This document shows positions 42,201 to 51,689 of a stretch of DNA of 64,000 nucleotides, one piece after another. Source of the stretch: Micromonospora saelicesensis (GTDB lineage Bacteria > Actinomycetota > Actinomycetes > Mycobacteriales > Micromonosporaceae). The notes below the pieces were generated by a model. That model saw nothing but the letters and a program-made list of their open reading frames with translations. It was not told the DNA's origin and did not search any database. Position numbers and translations under genes: made by a program. Within the stretch, counting starts at the first letter, position 1; each line of letters opens with the position of its first letter. The stretch lies in contig NZ_FMCR01000003.1 in the NCBI RefSeq assembly GCF_900091575.1, positions 620,001-684,000 of the forward strand, given 5' to 3'.

Positions 42201-44351
42201 ATGGCCGGCGACCAGCCGCGACGACACGACGTGGTGGAGTTGCGGGTGCACGGCGTGTCCGGGGCGGACCCGACGGTCATCCTCGACCAGCCGCAGGTCC
42301 GGCAGGTCGCCGGCGACGGCAGCGGTGGCTTCCACCGTGCCACCCGGTCGGACGGCGACGGCCCGGACGGGCTGACGCTGGAGGCGTACCGCTGGGGTGA
42401 CCTGCCCTCGGGCACCGTCGGACGGACCCTCGCCATGGTCTTCCTGCTGCCGTTCATGCTCAGCAACGTGGCCGTGTGGATGCGCCCCACCGGCCGCCGC
42501 CGCGCCGTCGCGGTCAGCGTGCTGTGTCGGCTCCTCGCGCTCAACCTGACAGTGCTGTACGTGGTGTCCATCGCCGGAGTCGCCCTCGACCTGCTCGCCT
42601 GGCGGTGTCTCGGTGCAGCCCGCTGCCGCCCGCCCTTCGACACCATGGCCGGGCTCGACGACCGGCACGTCGGGCTGCGGCTGGCCGTGCTGGCGCTCCT
42701 GCCGATCGCCGCCATAGGCCTCCTGCGCCTCCTCGGCACCCGTCGGTCCGGCCCGGCCGACAATCCATTGTGGGCAGTGGAGCCGCTGGTACACCGGCTG
42801 CGCGCGATCCACGTCGCCGCGGCTCTCGCCGTACTCGATGTCGTGCTGCTCACGGCCCGTCGCGCCGGCGGCGCGACGTTCTCCACGACACTGCTGCTGG
42901 CGCTCAGCGCGGCGGTGCTGCTGACCTGCGTCGGCCTGCTCGCCGCTCCGGGGATGATCGACCGGGCGGCGACCGCCCGAACGGCGACCTGGACCGCCCG
43001 CACGGCGGGCGCGGTGTCGGCCGTCCTGAGCGTGGCGACCCTCGTCACCGTGGCGGGCGATCGGCGCGCCTGGTCCTCGGCGGTCGGGCTGCCCGGCTAC
43101 GGCGGGATCGCGGCTTGGGCGCTGTTCGGCCAGATGGTGTTGCTGGTGGTGCTCAGCGTGGTGGTGCTGTGGCAGCGCGGTCGGGTGGGCGGCCGGTCCG
43201 CGCTGCCGGGTGGCCTGGGCGCGGCGGTCCTCGCCGCCCTCGCGGTCGGCCTGACCGGCGCACTCTCCGCCGGCCTCGTCTACCAGACGGGGGAGTTGCT
43301 CGGCGGCTACCGCGGTGACGGCGGGCCACCGTCGCCGTACCGCTGGACGCTGCTGGCCTTCTTCCTGCACGTGGTCGCGGCGGTGCTGCTGTGCGGCGCG
43401 TTGACCGTCGTGTCGCGGCGGCGCCGGCTGCGTGCGGCGGCGGCGATCACCGCCCGTGACTTCCCGGTCGTGCCACCGGAGGCGGTCGGCAGGTTACGGC
43501 TGACGACGAAGACCATCGCCCGGGCGCGGTTCACCGAGTGGTTGGGTCTGCTGGCCGCCGCGTACGCGGCGCTCGCGGTGGTCGGGCTGGCCACGAGTCT
43601 GGTGGGGCGTACCGGGCGCGAACCGGAGGAGTTGACCCGACAACTGCTCGGGCTGCCGGCCGGAGCCGTCCAGATGGGGCTCAGCGGCGGCAGCTACCTT
43701 CTCGCCGCGTTGCTGCTCGCGCTGGTGACCGGCGGCGTGTTCGCCTATCGGACCGCGTGGTTTCGCCGGTACGTCGGCATCCTGTGGGACCTGGGCACCT
43801 TCTGGCCGCGGGCCGCGCATCCGTTCGCCCCGCCGAGCTACGCCGACCGCGCGGTGCCGGAACTGGCCGACCGGATCAGCCAACTGGCCGAGCGGCACGT
43901 CGGGGTTCTGCTCTGTGGGCACAGCCACGGGTCCGCGCTGCTCGCTCTCGCGGTGCTGCGGTTGCCCTCGCGCGTACGTCAACGGGTCGCGCTGCTCACC
44001 TACGGGTCACCGCTGGACCGCCTGTACGCCCGGCTCTTTCCGGCCTACCTCAACGAGGAGGTGCTGCGCCAGGTGGGGGAGCGGGTCGAGTGGAGGTGGC
44101 TCAACCTCTGGCGGGACACCGACCCGGTCGGCGGCTGGGTCTTCGCCGCACACCGCCCCGGCGACCCGGCCCCGGATCCGGCCGATCCGGCCGACCAGGT
44201 CGACAGGCGGTTGCGGGACCCGGCACACCTGCTGCCCGCACCGGGGGAGCGGTCCGCGCCGCCGCTACGGGGGCACCATCCGGGCGAAGCCGACCCCGAG
44301 TTCCGGGAGGCGGTGCGCGAACTCACCGAACGCCTCCGTGGTGCCGGCTGA
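42201..44351 (+). CDS. Large polytopic membrane protein with lipase-like GHSHG motif
   Basis: A 716-residue protein. A short N-terminal part with VVELRVHGVSGADP (an HG motif as seen in lipase-like proteins) precedes about ten membrane helices over residues 70-520. A C-terminal soluble part carries GHSHG at 573-577 (Ser575), a nucleophile-elbow-like sequence, followed by LTYGSPLDRLYARLFPAYLN. The layout suggests an alpha/beta-hydrolase split around a membrane domain. The ATG at 42201 has GGGGAAGG 6 bases upstream. Function unknown; a membrane lipid hydrolase is the best guess. Confidence 0.78.
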   Translation: MAGDQPRRHDVVELRVHGVSGADPTVILDQPQVRQVAGDGSGGFHRATRSDGDGPDGLTLEAYRWGDLPSGTVGRTLAMVFLLPFMLSNVAVWMRPTGRRRAVAVSVLCRLLALNLTVLYVVSIAGVALDLLAWRCLGAARCRPPFDTMAGLDDRHVGLRLAVLALLPIAAIGLLRLLGTRRSGPADNPLWAVEPLVHRLRAIHVAAALAVLDVVLLTARRAGGATFSTTLLLALSAAVLLTCVGLLAAPGMIDRAATARTATWTARTAGAVSAVLSVATLVTVAGDRRAWSSAVGLPGYGGIAAWALFGQMVLLVVLSVVVLWQRGRVGGRSALPGGLGAAVLAALAVGLTGALSAGLVYQTGELLGGYRGDGGPPSPYRWTLLAFFLHVVAAVLLCGALTVVSRRRRLRAAAAITARDFPVVPPEAVGRLRLTTKTIARARFTEWLGLLAAAYAALAVVGLATSLVGRTGREPEELTRQLLGLPAGAVQMGLSGGSYLLAALLLALVTGGVFAYRTAWFRRYVGILWDLGTFWPRAAHPFAPPSYADRAVPELADRISQLAERHVGVLLCGHSHGSALLALAVLRLPSRVRQRVALLTYGSPLDRLYARLFPAYLNEEVLRQVGERVEWRWLNLWRDTDPVGGWVFAAHRPGDPAPDPADPADQVDRRLRDPAHLLPAPGERSAPPLRGHHPGEADPEFREAVRELTERLRGAG

Positions 44352-44394
44352 GCCTGCCGGCCGTGCGGCGGGCAGTGCGGGGACCCGACGCCGG

Positions 44395-44793
44395 TCAACG
44401 GTCCATCTCGGGAATCCGGTCGGACTCCGCCACCGTCGCACGGACCTTGCGCAGGGTGGCGTCCGGGGCACGGATCGCGGCACGCCAGCGGTCCAGGGTC
44501 CGGGTGAGCACCCGGACCACGAACTGCAACTGGTTGACCTGCTCGCGGAGCATGCCCAGCTCGGACCGGGCGCTGAACGCCTCGCCCTCCAACTGGGTTA
44601 TCCGCGTCTGCAACGGCTGCACGAGCGTGAGGGCGGCCTCGGTGAGCGTGTCGGCGGCATCGGCCTTGAACTTGCCCCGCTGCACCACGACGGTGGCGAT
44701 AGCGGCGAGGCCGGTGCCTCCGCCGAGGATGCCGAGCACGCTGAGCGCCACCTGCACCCAGTGCGGGGCGGCTGGCGCGGGTGCGGTATTCAC
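44395..44793 (-). CDS. Small membrane-anchored coiled-coil protein
   Basis: A 132-residue protein with one hydrophobic segment (VALSVLGILGGGTGLAAIAT, residues 15-34), then a helix of about 75 residues with heptad spacing (LQTRITQLEGEAFSAR, LREQVNQLQFVVRVL) that should form a coiled coil, and a charged tail. It overlaps the upstream gene as GTGA, so the two are coupled. It looks like the small tail-module proteins found in some actinophage or integrated elements, but no other phage gene is nearby. Function unknown. Confidence 0.68.
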   Translation of the reverse strand: MNTAPAPAAPHWVQVALSVLGILGGGTGLAAIATVVVQRGKFKADAADTLTEAALTLVQPLQTRITQLEGEAFSARSELGMLREQVNQLQFVVRVLTRTLDRWRAAIRAPDATLRKVRATVAESDRIPEMDR

Positions 44794-45239
44794 GCGACAC
44801 CTGCCTCCAGTTGTTCGTAGGGCACCAATTCACACGCTCGGGCCAGGCGACGCAGGTCGATGCCGATCTGCGCGGCCCGCCAGAGCGACCCGACCGTCAC
44901 CGCCATCACGAACGACGTGGCGACGATGGAAGTGCGGCCCGACATGACCAACACGGCTACCGCGTACATGCCGGTGATCGTGCCGAGTACCAGCACCGAC
45001 GCGAGTTCGAGGCCGAGCCCGGTGGAGAGCCGGCCGGGCCAGAGGATGCCCAGTAGTCCACCCACGCCCACCGCGATCAGCCCCAGTTCCCAGGCGACCT
45101 GAATGGGCCCCGGCATCGACGTCTGAACGGACGTCGGCCGGACATTCAGAGTCATCATCAGAATGCCGCAGAGCGGCGCTGCGGCCAGGACAGCGATCTC
45201 GTACGGCTGGTGGCGGGACCGGATTCGTAGGTTTCCCAC
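44790..45239 (-). CDS. Small four-helix membrane protein
   Basis: A 149-residue protein with four predicted membrane helices (near 13-33, 48-68, 78-100 and 104-122) and short basic ends. It is coupled to the coiled-coil protein downstream through a GTGA overlap. No family is recognised. Together they could form a small envelope complex or a holin-like pair. The ATG follows a likely ribosome site (AAGGAGTTG-like sequence on the minus strand, directly upstream). Confidence 0.68.
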   Translation of the reverse strand: MGNLRIRSRHQPYEIAVLAAAPLCGILMMTLNVRPTSVQTSMPGPIQVAWELGLIAVGVGGLLGILWPGRLSTGLGLELASVLVLGTITGMYAVAVLVMSGRTSIVATSFVMAVTVGSLWRAAQIGIDLRRLARACELVPYEQLEAGVA

Positions 45240-45601
45240 GGCAACTCCTTGATCGAGGACCGGCGTCCGGCAGCGCCCGGTGGACCAGTGCCGTTCGGTG
45301 GGTCGCGACTGTCGAGCTGCGGTCCGTGCGGCGGAGCCCAGTGGTGCGTTGCCTGTGGACGTGGTGGGCGAGAGGGTGGAGCGACTCGACGTCGTTGGCT
45401 GCCGTTATCTGCCTGTGTATCACCGCTGACCGGTTGACGTCCACCTGGTGTAACGTCGCGTTCCCGCAGGTCAAAGCCCGTTACTGGCTGGTTTCCGGGC
45501 CCTGGAAGGGGTGGAGCGCGGCGACCCGGCCCTGCGGCCATCCGTGACAAACAGTGTCGGATATCTTGCCCAGGGCGACGGTGGGCCGGGTCGCCGATCG
45601 A
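45240..45601. other. 362-base intergenic region, no gene seen
   Basis: Open frames here are short and not gene-like. The minus strand must carry the promoter of the two small membrane-protein genes. No convincing hairpin, repeat or RNA motif was found. Confidence 0.6.
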
Positions 45602-46480
45602 TCAACGGGCGAGCAGGGCGCGCAGCGCCCGGAGCACCTCGGCCGGGGCCTCCTCCGCCATGAAGTGCCCGCAGGTGACCGTCTGGTGGTCCAGATCGGG
45701 TGCCCAGGCCCGCCACACCGCCGCCGCGTCGTAGCCCAGCGCCGCGCCCCAGTCCTGCTGGAGCACAGTCACCGGCATCCGCAGCCGGTTGCCGGCCGCC
45801 CGGTCAGCGGCATCGTGGGCCACGTCGATCCCGGCGGACGCCCGATAGTCGGCGACGATCGAGGGAACGGCGTCGCAGGACGCGCGCAGGTACGCGGCCC
45901 GCACCTCCGCCGGCAGGGCCTCCGGATCACGGGTCCAGACGTCCAGGAAGTGACCGAAGAAGGCGTCCGGGCTGCCGGCGATCAGCTCCTCGGGCAGGCC
46001 GGGCGGCTGCGCCATCAGGTACAGGTGGAACGCCACAGCGGCGCTGGCGCCGTGCAGCACGTCCCACATGTCGAGGGTGGGTAGCACGTCGAGCAGTGCC
46101 AGTTGACTGACCGCCGTCGGATGGTCGAGGCCGGCGCGGAACGCGACCAGGGCGCCCCGGTCGTGCCCGGCCAACGCGAACCGATCGTGACCGAGCGCGC
46201 CGGCCAGCGCCACGATGTCGGCGGCCATGGTGCGCTTGGCGTACCCGGTGCCGTCGGTGTCGAGGGGCTTGTCGCTGTCGCCGTAACCGCGCAGGTCGGG
46301 GCAGATGACCGTGTGGTCGGCGGCCAGATCGGCGGCGACGTGCCGCCACATCAGGTGGGTCTGCGGAAAGCCGTGCAACAGCACGATCGCCGGCCCGGAA
46401 CCGCCCACGGCGGCGTTGAGCGTCACCCCGTCGGCGACGGTGACGCGTCGGTAGTCGAATCCGTTGATCTTCGGGTCCAC
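45602..46480 (-). CDS. Alpha/beta hydrolase of the haloacetate dehalogenase/epoxide hydrolase type
   Basis: A 292-residue hydrolase. The nucleophile elbow is GHDRGA with Asp107 in place of Ser. The oxyanion-hole motif is HGFPQ, DLRGYGDSDKP follows the family, and the catalytic His is in CGHFMAEEAP. This matches fluoroacetate dehalogenases and epoxide hydrolases. Compared with RPA1163, Arg108 and His152 are kept, but the second Arg is Leu111 and the halide Trp is Leu153, so fluoroacetate is unlikely to be the substrate. Monocistronic, divergent from the SARP gene. Confidence 0.85.
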   Translation of the reverse strand: MDPKINGFDYRRVTVADGVTLNAAVGGSGPAIVLLHGFPQTHLMWRHVAADLAADHTVICPDLRGYGDSDKPLDTDGTGYAKRTMAADIVALAGALGHDRFALAGHDRGALVAFRAGLDHPTAVSQLALLDVLPTLDMWDVLHGASAAVAFHLYLMAQPPGLPEELIAGSPDAFFGHFLDVWTRDPEALPAEVRAAYLRASCDAVPSIVADYRASAGIDVAHDAADRAAGNRLRMPVTVLQQDWGAALGYDAAAVWRAWAPDLDHQTVTCGHFMAEEAPAEVLRALRALLAR

Positions 46481-46606
46481 GGGGAACCTTCCTGGTGAGC
46501 AGTGCCGGCGGGGGCGGTGGCCCGTCGCCGTCGTACCTCACCGAGCCTGCCCGGCGGTGATCAGCAGCCGGTCAGCGTCGGATCAGTGCCGGTCGGGCCA
46601 CGGGCC

Positions 46607-46612
46607 TAGATT
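46607..46612 (+). promoter_or_regulatory. -10-like box TAGATT, leaderless start
   Basis: TAGATT lies 6 bases before the ATG at 46619 with no ribosome-binding site between. Confidence 0.55.
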
Positions 46613-46618
46613 GGTGCC

Positions 46619-49600
46619 ATGACCAGGCAGCTGACGGCACCCGTCGCGGTGACCTTCGGCGTACTCGGGCCGGTGATCGCCGCGACCGAGCGCGGCCCGG
46701 TCCTCCTGCGGGGACACCGGCAGCGCCTGGTGCTGGGCCGGCTGTTGATCGCCCACGGTCGGGTGGTGCCGGTGGATCGTCTCGTCGACGACCTGTGGGA
46801 GGTCGCACCGGACGGCGCGGTGGGCGCTATCCGGACCTTCGTCGCCGACCTGCGCCGGGCCCTGGAGCCCGACAGACCACCCCGGCAGCCGCCCCGGATC
46901 CTGGTCACCGAGCCGCCCGGGTACGCGCTGAAGGCCGCCCCGGACGCGGTCGACGCCGGACAGTTCGAGGCGGCCGTCGGCGAGGCGGGCCGGCTGCTGG
47001 CGGCCGGGCGTCCCGCGCCGGCCCTGGCCGCACTGGAGTCGGCGCTCGGGCTCTGGCGCGGGCCCGCGTACGCCGACTGCGCCAACGAGTCCTGGGCGGT
47101 CGCGGAGATCAACCGGCTGGACGAGCTGCGGATGCTTGCCGTCGAGCGGCGGGCCGAGGCGCTCCTGGCGGTGGGCCGACCGGACGAGGCCGCCGCGGAC
47201 CTACCGGCACACCTGGCCAGCCATCCGCTGCGCGAGGACGCCTGGCGGCTGCTCGCGACGGCCCGGTACCGCGCCGGCCGGCAGGGCGACGCGCTGGCAG
47301 CGCTGCGGGAGGCCCGCCACGTCCTGGTGACCGAGTTGGGCGTGGACCCGGGGCCCGAGCTGCGACGGCTGGAAGCCGACATCCTGGCCCAGGCGCCGCA
47401 CCTCGCCCCGGCCCTCGACCGGGCCGCCACCCCCGGCCTCGCGGAACCCGTTCGACAGGTCCAGGCAGAGCAGCGCCCGTTCGTCGGCCGCGACGCGGAG
47501 CTGGAGCGGCTGCGGCGCGCCGCCGAGGCCGCGTCCCGCCGCCGCCAGCCCACACTCGCCCTGCTCAGCGGCGACCCGGGCGCCGGCAAGACGGCACTGG
47601 CCGAGGCCCTGACCCGGCGACTCGCCGCCGATGGCTGGACCACGGCGTGGGGACGCAGCCCGGAGTACGAGGGCGCTCCGCCAGCGTGGCCGTGGACCCA
47701 GATCACCGACGCGCTTGCCGGGCCGGCCGCCCCCGTCGTCGCCCCCGCCCCCGCCGACGCCGACCCGGAAGACGGCGCGGCTGACGACTCGGCTGACCCC
47801 GCCACCGTGCGGTTCCGTCGACACCGCGCGGTGGCCTCGCTGATCTCGGCGGCCGCCGACCGGGAGCCGGTCCTGCTGGTACTCGACGACCTGCACCGCG
47901 CCGACGGCGACACCCTGGACCTGCTGACCGCACTGCTCACCGGCCCGCAGCCGGCCGGCGGACCGGTGCTGATCCTCGGCACCTACCGGGCCACCGAGAT
48001 CAGCCCGGAGCTGACCGCCACCCTGGCCCGTGCCGCCGGGCTGGAGCCGGTCCGGGAGTATCTTGCCGGCCTGCCCGCGCCGGCGACCGGTGAGCTGGCC
48101 GGCGCCATCGTCGGTGCGGAACTGGACCAGGCCACCGCCCGGTCGATCCACCAGCGCAGCGGCGGTAACCCGTTCTTCGTCCGCGAACTGGCCCAGCTGT
48201 ACGCGAGCACGGGGCAGGCGGGGTTGGCCGCCGTGCCGCCCGGGGTACGCGACGTGATCCGGCACCGGTTGGCGCAGCTGCCGGCCTCGACCCGTACCGT
48301 GCTGCGGCAGGCGGCCGTGCTCGGCCGGGACCTCGACCCGGACGTGCTGGGCGTGTTGGCCGGTGACCCGACGACAGCGCTGGACGCCGTGGACCGCGCC
48401 CTGGCGGCCGGGTTCCTCACCGAACGGGAGTCCGACGGGCGGCTGCGCTTCACCCACATCCTGGTCCGCGACACGCTCTACGCCGACCTGTCCGCGCCGC
48501 GCCGCGCCGCCTGGCACGCGGCCGTCGCCGAGGTGCTGCGACAGCGGGAACCCGTCGAACCGGCGGCCCTCGCGTACCACCTGCTGCGCGCCGGCGGGCC
48601 GGTCCACGCCGCCGAGGCGTCGACGTACGCCCGGGTGGCGGCGGAGTGGGCCGAACGGGGCGGCAACCCCCACGAGGCGGCCCGCCTGTGGGGCCAGGCG
48701 ATCGACGCGTACGACCGCGCCGGCGGGGTCGAGCCGCGTGGGCGCGTGACCGCGCTGCTCGGCCTGGGGCGGGCGCTGGCCGTGACGGGCCGGCTGGCCG
48801 AGGCGCGGCTACGGCGTGCCGAGGCGATCACCGTCGCCGAGTCCACCGGCGACCCCCTGCTGATCCAGGAGGCCCTGGCTGGCTTCGACGTGCCCGCCAG
48901 TTGGACGCGCAACGACGACGACCTGCTCTCCGGGCACATCGTCCGAGCCGCCGAACACGCCCTGACCGCGCTCGGCCCCATCGCCTCGACGCAGCGCAGT
49001 CGGCTGCTGAGCACCCTCGCGCTGGAGCTGCGCGGCACCACCACCGATCGTGGCCGCCGCGCCGCCGTCGAGGCCGAGACGATCGCCCGCGACATCGGCG
49101 ATCCCGGGCTGTTGGCCTTCGCTCTCAACGCCCGCTTCATGCACGCCTTCCACCGCGTCGGTCTGGCCGACACGCGGGCCCGGATCGGCGAGGAACTGGT
49201 CGAGCTGGCCGCCCGGCACCACCTGGTGACCTTCGAGGTGCTCGGCCATCTCATCCTGGTCCAGGCCAACTGCGCGCTGGCCGACCGGCCCGCCGCCGAC
49301 GCGCACGCCCGCGCCGCCGACCGGCTCGCCGAACGGTACGAGCTGCCGTTGGTCGGTGTCTTCACCCGGTGGTACGCCGCACTGCGCCTGGCCCTCGACG
49401 GCGAGTCGGACGCGGCGGCGCGGGCGTACCGCTCGGCGGCCGAGGGCGTGAGCGCCGACGGCATGCCGGGGCTGACCCAGGGGTTGCTCCCGCTGGCCCT
49501 GCTCGGCCTGCGGCTGGCCGACACCATTGGCGCCGACCGGCCGACCAACGGGCTCGGAGCTGGCGACCGACTGACCACCGGGCTCGGCGTTGCCGACTGG

Positions 49601-49972
49601 ACGGACCTGGACTGGGGTCCGCACGAGCCGTGGGTCCGACCGGTGCTGCTGGTCGCCGCCGACGACCGGGACGCCGCCGCGACCGCGCTGCGGGCGCTTC
49701 CCGAGGGGCCGCACGATCTGCTGCGTGAGGTGCGGCTCTGCCTCGTCGGTCGGGCGGCGCGCGCCCTCGACGACCGGGCCACGATGACCCGGGTCCACGC
49801 CGAGCTGCTGCCGGCCGCCGACGAGCTGGCCGCCGGCAGCGGGGTGCTCACCGTCGGCCCGGTGGCCGGGCACCTCGCCGACCTGGCCGCCGCGCTGGGC
49901 CGGCCCGAGGAGGCGGCCGAACACCGTCGTACGGCCCGTGCGGTGACAGCGCGCGCCCGCGCCACCGCCTGA
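46619..49972 (+). CDS. AfsR/SARP family regulator with BTAD and AAA ATPase domains
   Basis: A 1117-residue regulator. Residues 10-105 are an OmpR-type winged helix, 110-260 a BTAD domain (GLWRGPAYADC, ATARYRAGRQGDALAALREAR), 286-520 an AAA_16 ATPase with Walker A GDPGAGKT at 318-325 and Walker B LLVLDDLHRAD, and the remaining 550 residues are helical repeats of TPR type. Large SARPs of this kind switch on secondary-metabolite clusters. None is visible in this window. A repeated Gly/Leu/Thr stretch near residue 975 looks like a small duplication. Leaderless start. Confidence 0.9.
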   Translation: MTRQLTAPVAVTFGVLGPVIAATERGPVLLRGHRQRLVLGRLLIAHGRVVPVDRLVDDLWEVAPDGAVGAIRTFVADLRRALEPDRPPRQPPRILVTEPPGYALKAAPDAVDAGQFEAAVGEAGRLLAAGRPAPALAALESALGLWRGPAYADCANESWAVAEINRLDELRMLAVERRAEALLAVGRPDEAAADLPAHLASHPLREDAWRLLATARYRAGRQGDALAALREARHVLVTELGVDPGPELRRLEADILAQAPHLAPALDRAATPGLAEPVRQVQAEQRPFVGRDAELERLRRAAEAASRRRQPTLALLSGDPGAGKTALAEALTRRLAADGWTTAWGRSPEYEGAPPAWPWTQITDALAGPAAPVVAPAPADADPEDGAADDSADPATVRFRRHRAVASLISAAADREPVLLVLDDLHRADGDTLDLLTALLTGPQPAGGPVLILGTYRATEISPELTATLARAAGLEPVREYLAGLPAPATGELAGAIVGAELDQATARSIHQRSGGNPFFVRELAQLYASTGQAGLAAVPPGVRDVIRHRLAQLPASTRTVLRQAAVLGRDLDPDVLGVLAGDPTTALDAVDRALAAGFLTERESDGRLRFTHILVRDTLYADLSAPRRAAWHAAVAEVLRQREPVEPAALAYHLLRAGGPVHAAEASTYARVAAEWAERGGNPHEAARLWGQAIDAYDRAGGVEPRGRVTALLGLGRALAVTGRLAEARLRRAEAITVAESTGDPLLIQEALAGFDVPASWTRNDDDLLSGHIVRAAEHALTALGPIASTQRSRLLSTLALELRGTTTDRGRRAAVEAETIARDIGDPGLLAFALNARFMHAFHRVGLADTRARIGEELVELAARHHLVTFEVLGHLILVQANCALADRPAADAHARAADRLAERYELPLVGVFTRWYAALRLALDGESDAAARAYRSAAEGVSADGMPGLTQGLLPLALLGLRLADTIGADRPTNGLGAGDRLTTGLGVADWTDLDWGPHEPWVRPVLLVAADDRDAAATALRALPEGPHDLLREVRLCLVGRAARALDDRATMTRVHAELLPAADELAAGSGVLTVGPVAGHLADLAAALGRPEEAAEHRRTARAVTARARATA

Positions 49973-50014
49973 CCCTCGCTCGCGGGCACCGCGACTTGCC
50001 GGTTTCCGCCGGAA

Positions 50015-50030
50015 CCCACCGGCCGGTGGG
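50015..50030 (+). terminator. Palindrome downstream of the SARP gene
   Basis: CCCACCGG and CCGGTGGG form a perfect 16-bp palindrome 43 bases after the SARP stop. It may terminate transcription, although there is no loop beyond the paired bases. Confidence 0.4.
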
Positions 50031-50087
50031 GTCAGATGGAACCACCGGCGCGTGCACCGTCGGCCATGGTCCGAGGGGGGTGTACGC

Positions 50088-51662
50088 GTGGAGGCGCTCA
50101 TCCTGATCGTGGTGCTCGGCGTCACCGTCCTGGTCGGCACCACCGTCGGCGGTCGGTACCGGGTCGCCCCGCCGGTCCTGCTCATCGCGTTGGGCGTGCT
50201 GCTCGGGCTCACGCCGCCACTGTCCGAGGTCACCCTGGAACCTGACCTGGTCCTGCTGATCTTCCTGCCGGCGATCCTGTACCGGGAGAGCCTCACCATC
50301 AGCCTGCGGGAGATCCGGGCCAACCTGCCGGTGATCGGGCTGCTCGCCGTGGTGCTGGTGGTGCTCACCATGGTCACGGTGTCGTTCGCCGCGCAGGCGC
50401 TCGGGGTGAACCCCGCCGCCGCCTGGGTGCTCGGCGCGGTCCTCGCGCCGACCGACGCCGCCGCGGTCACCGGCCTGGCCAAGCGGCTGCCCCGGAAGCT
50501 GCTCACCACCCTGCACGCGGAGAGCCTGGTCAACGACGGCACCGCGCTGGTGATCTTTGCGGTGGCAGTGGCTCTGCTCAGCCACAGCGCCGAGCCGGGC
50601 GTCCTGGGCATCGGCGAGGAGTTCGTCGGCGCCAGTGTGGGCGGCGTGGTCGCCGGTCTGCTGGTGGGGGCCGCCGTGGTGCTGATCCGCAAGCGGCTCG
50701 ACGATCCGCTGCGCGAGGGCGCGCTCAGCGTGCTGACCCCGTTCGGCGCCTTCCTGCTCGCCGACTCGGTGCACGCCAGCGGTGTGCTGGCGGTGGTGGT
50801 CGCCGGCCTGGTGCTGGCCTACGCCGGCCCACGGGTGATCCGTGCCCGGTCCCGGGTGCTGGCGTACGCGTTCTGGGACCTCACCACGTTCCTGATCAAC
50901 GGCGGGTTGTTCGTCCTGCTCGGTACGCAGATTCCCCGCTCGGTGCGGAGCATCACCAGCACCTCGCCCGAGCGGGCGCTGCTGATCGTGCTGGTGGTCA
51001 CAGTGGTCGTGATCGGCACCCGCCTGCTCTTCGTCTACCTGACCGCGCAGTCGGCGCGGCTGCGGCGCCGCCGGATAACGGACCCGAGCCAGGGGCCGTC
51101 CGCCTGGCGGGTGGGGACCGTCGCGGGCTGGTCCGGTTTCCGGGGCGCGGTCTCGCTCGCCGCCGCCCTGGCCGTCCCGACGGTGATGGTCAACGGTCAA
51201 CCGGTGGTCGAACGGGATCTGATCATCTTCGTCACCGCGCTGGTGATCGTGCTGATCATGCTGCTTCAGGGCACCACCCTGCCGTTGGTCGTCCGCTGGG
51301 CCGGGCTGAGCGGGGACCCGGAGCGCGTCGACGAGGCCCGCAACGCCCGGCGGCGGGCCACCGAGGTGGGCCTGGCGGCTCTTCCCCAGGTCGCCGCAGA
51401 GATCGGCGCCCAGGATGAATCGGTGCGTCGGCTGGAAGCCGAGTACCGGCGGCATCTGGAGGACCTCGACGAGAGCGGTGGGAACACCGCCGAGGAGCGC
51501 CGGCTGGAACGCCGACTGCGCCTCGGCGTTCTCGCCCACAAGAGGCGGGAGGTCACCCGGCTGCGCGACAACCGGGAGATCGACGACCTGGTGCTCCAGG
51601 AACTTCAATCCGCGCTGGACAACGAGGAGATCCGGCTGCTGGGGCGCGGGCCCAACGAGTGA
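50088..51662 (+). CDS. CPA1-type Na+/H+ antiporter (NhaP/YjcE-like)
   Basis: A 524-residue protein: 12-13 helices over residues 1-400 and a charged helical tail of about 110 residues. The ion-site segment is PTDAAAVTG near residues 122-130, followed by [13 protein letters not shown] with the Asn-Asp pair typical of electroneutral CPA1 exchangers, and [15 protein letters not shown]. It exchanges cytoplasmic Na+ or K+ for H+. The GTG at 50088 has GAGGGGGG about 7 bases upstream and is preferred to an in-frame ATG 36 bases earlier. Confidence 0.9.
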   Translation: MEALILIVVLGVTVLVGTTVGGRYRVAPPVLLIALGVLLGLTPPLSEVTLEPDLVLLIFLPAILYRESLTISLREIRANLPVIGLLAVVLVVLTMVTVSFAAQALGVNPAAAWVLGAVLAPTDAAAVTGLAKRLPRKLLTTLHAESLVNDGTALVIFAVAVALLSHSAEPGVLGIGEEFVGASVGGVVAGLLVGAAVVLIRKRLDDPLREGALSVLTPFGAFLLADSVHASGVLAVVVAGLVLAYAGPRVIRARSRVLAYAFWDLTTFLINGGLFVLLGTQIPRSVRSITSTSPERALLIVLVVTVVVIGTRLLFVYLTAQSARLRRRRITDPSQGPSAWRVGTVAGWSGFRGAVSLAAALAVPTVMVNGQPVVERDLIIFVTALVIVLIMLLQGTTLPLVVRWAGLSGDPERVDEARNARRRATEVGLAALPQVAAEIGAQDESVRRLEAEYRRHLEDLDESGGNTAEERRLERRLRLGVLAHKRREVTRLRDNREIDDLVLQELQSALDNEEIRLLGRGPNE

Positions 51663-51689
51663 TTCCCGGTGGCCGTCCGACCGTCCGGC

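Noticed and set aside
42087..43370. Minus-strand frame opposite the polytopic membrane protein
   Set aside because: His/Gln/Arg-rich shadow composition and no start signals.
45240..45601. Looked for a small RNA or riboswitch in the 362-base gap
   Set aside because: No conserved motif or strong hairpin was recognised by eye; a covariance-model search would be needed.
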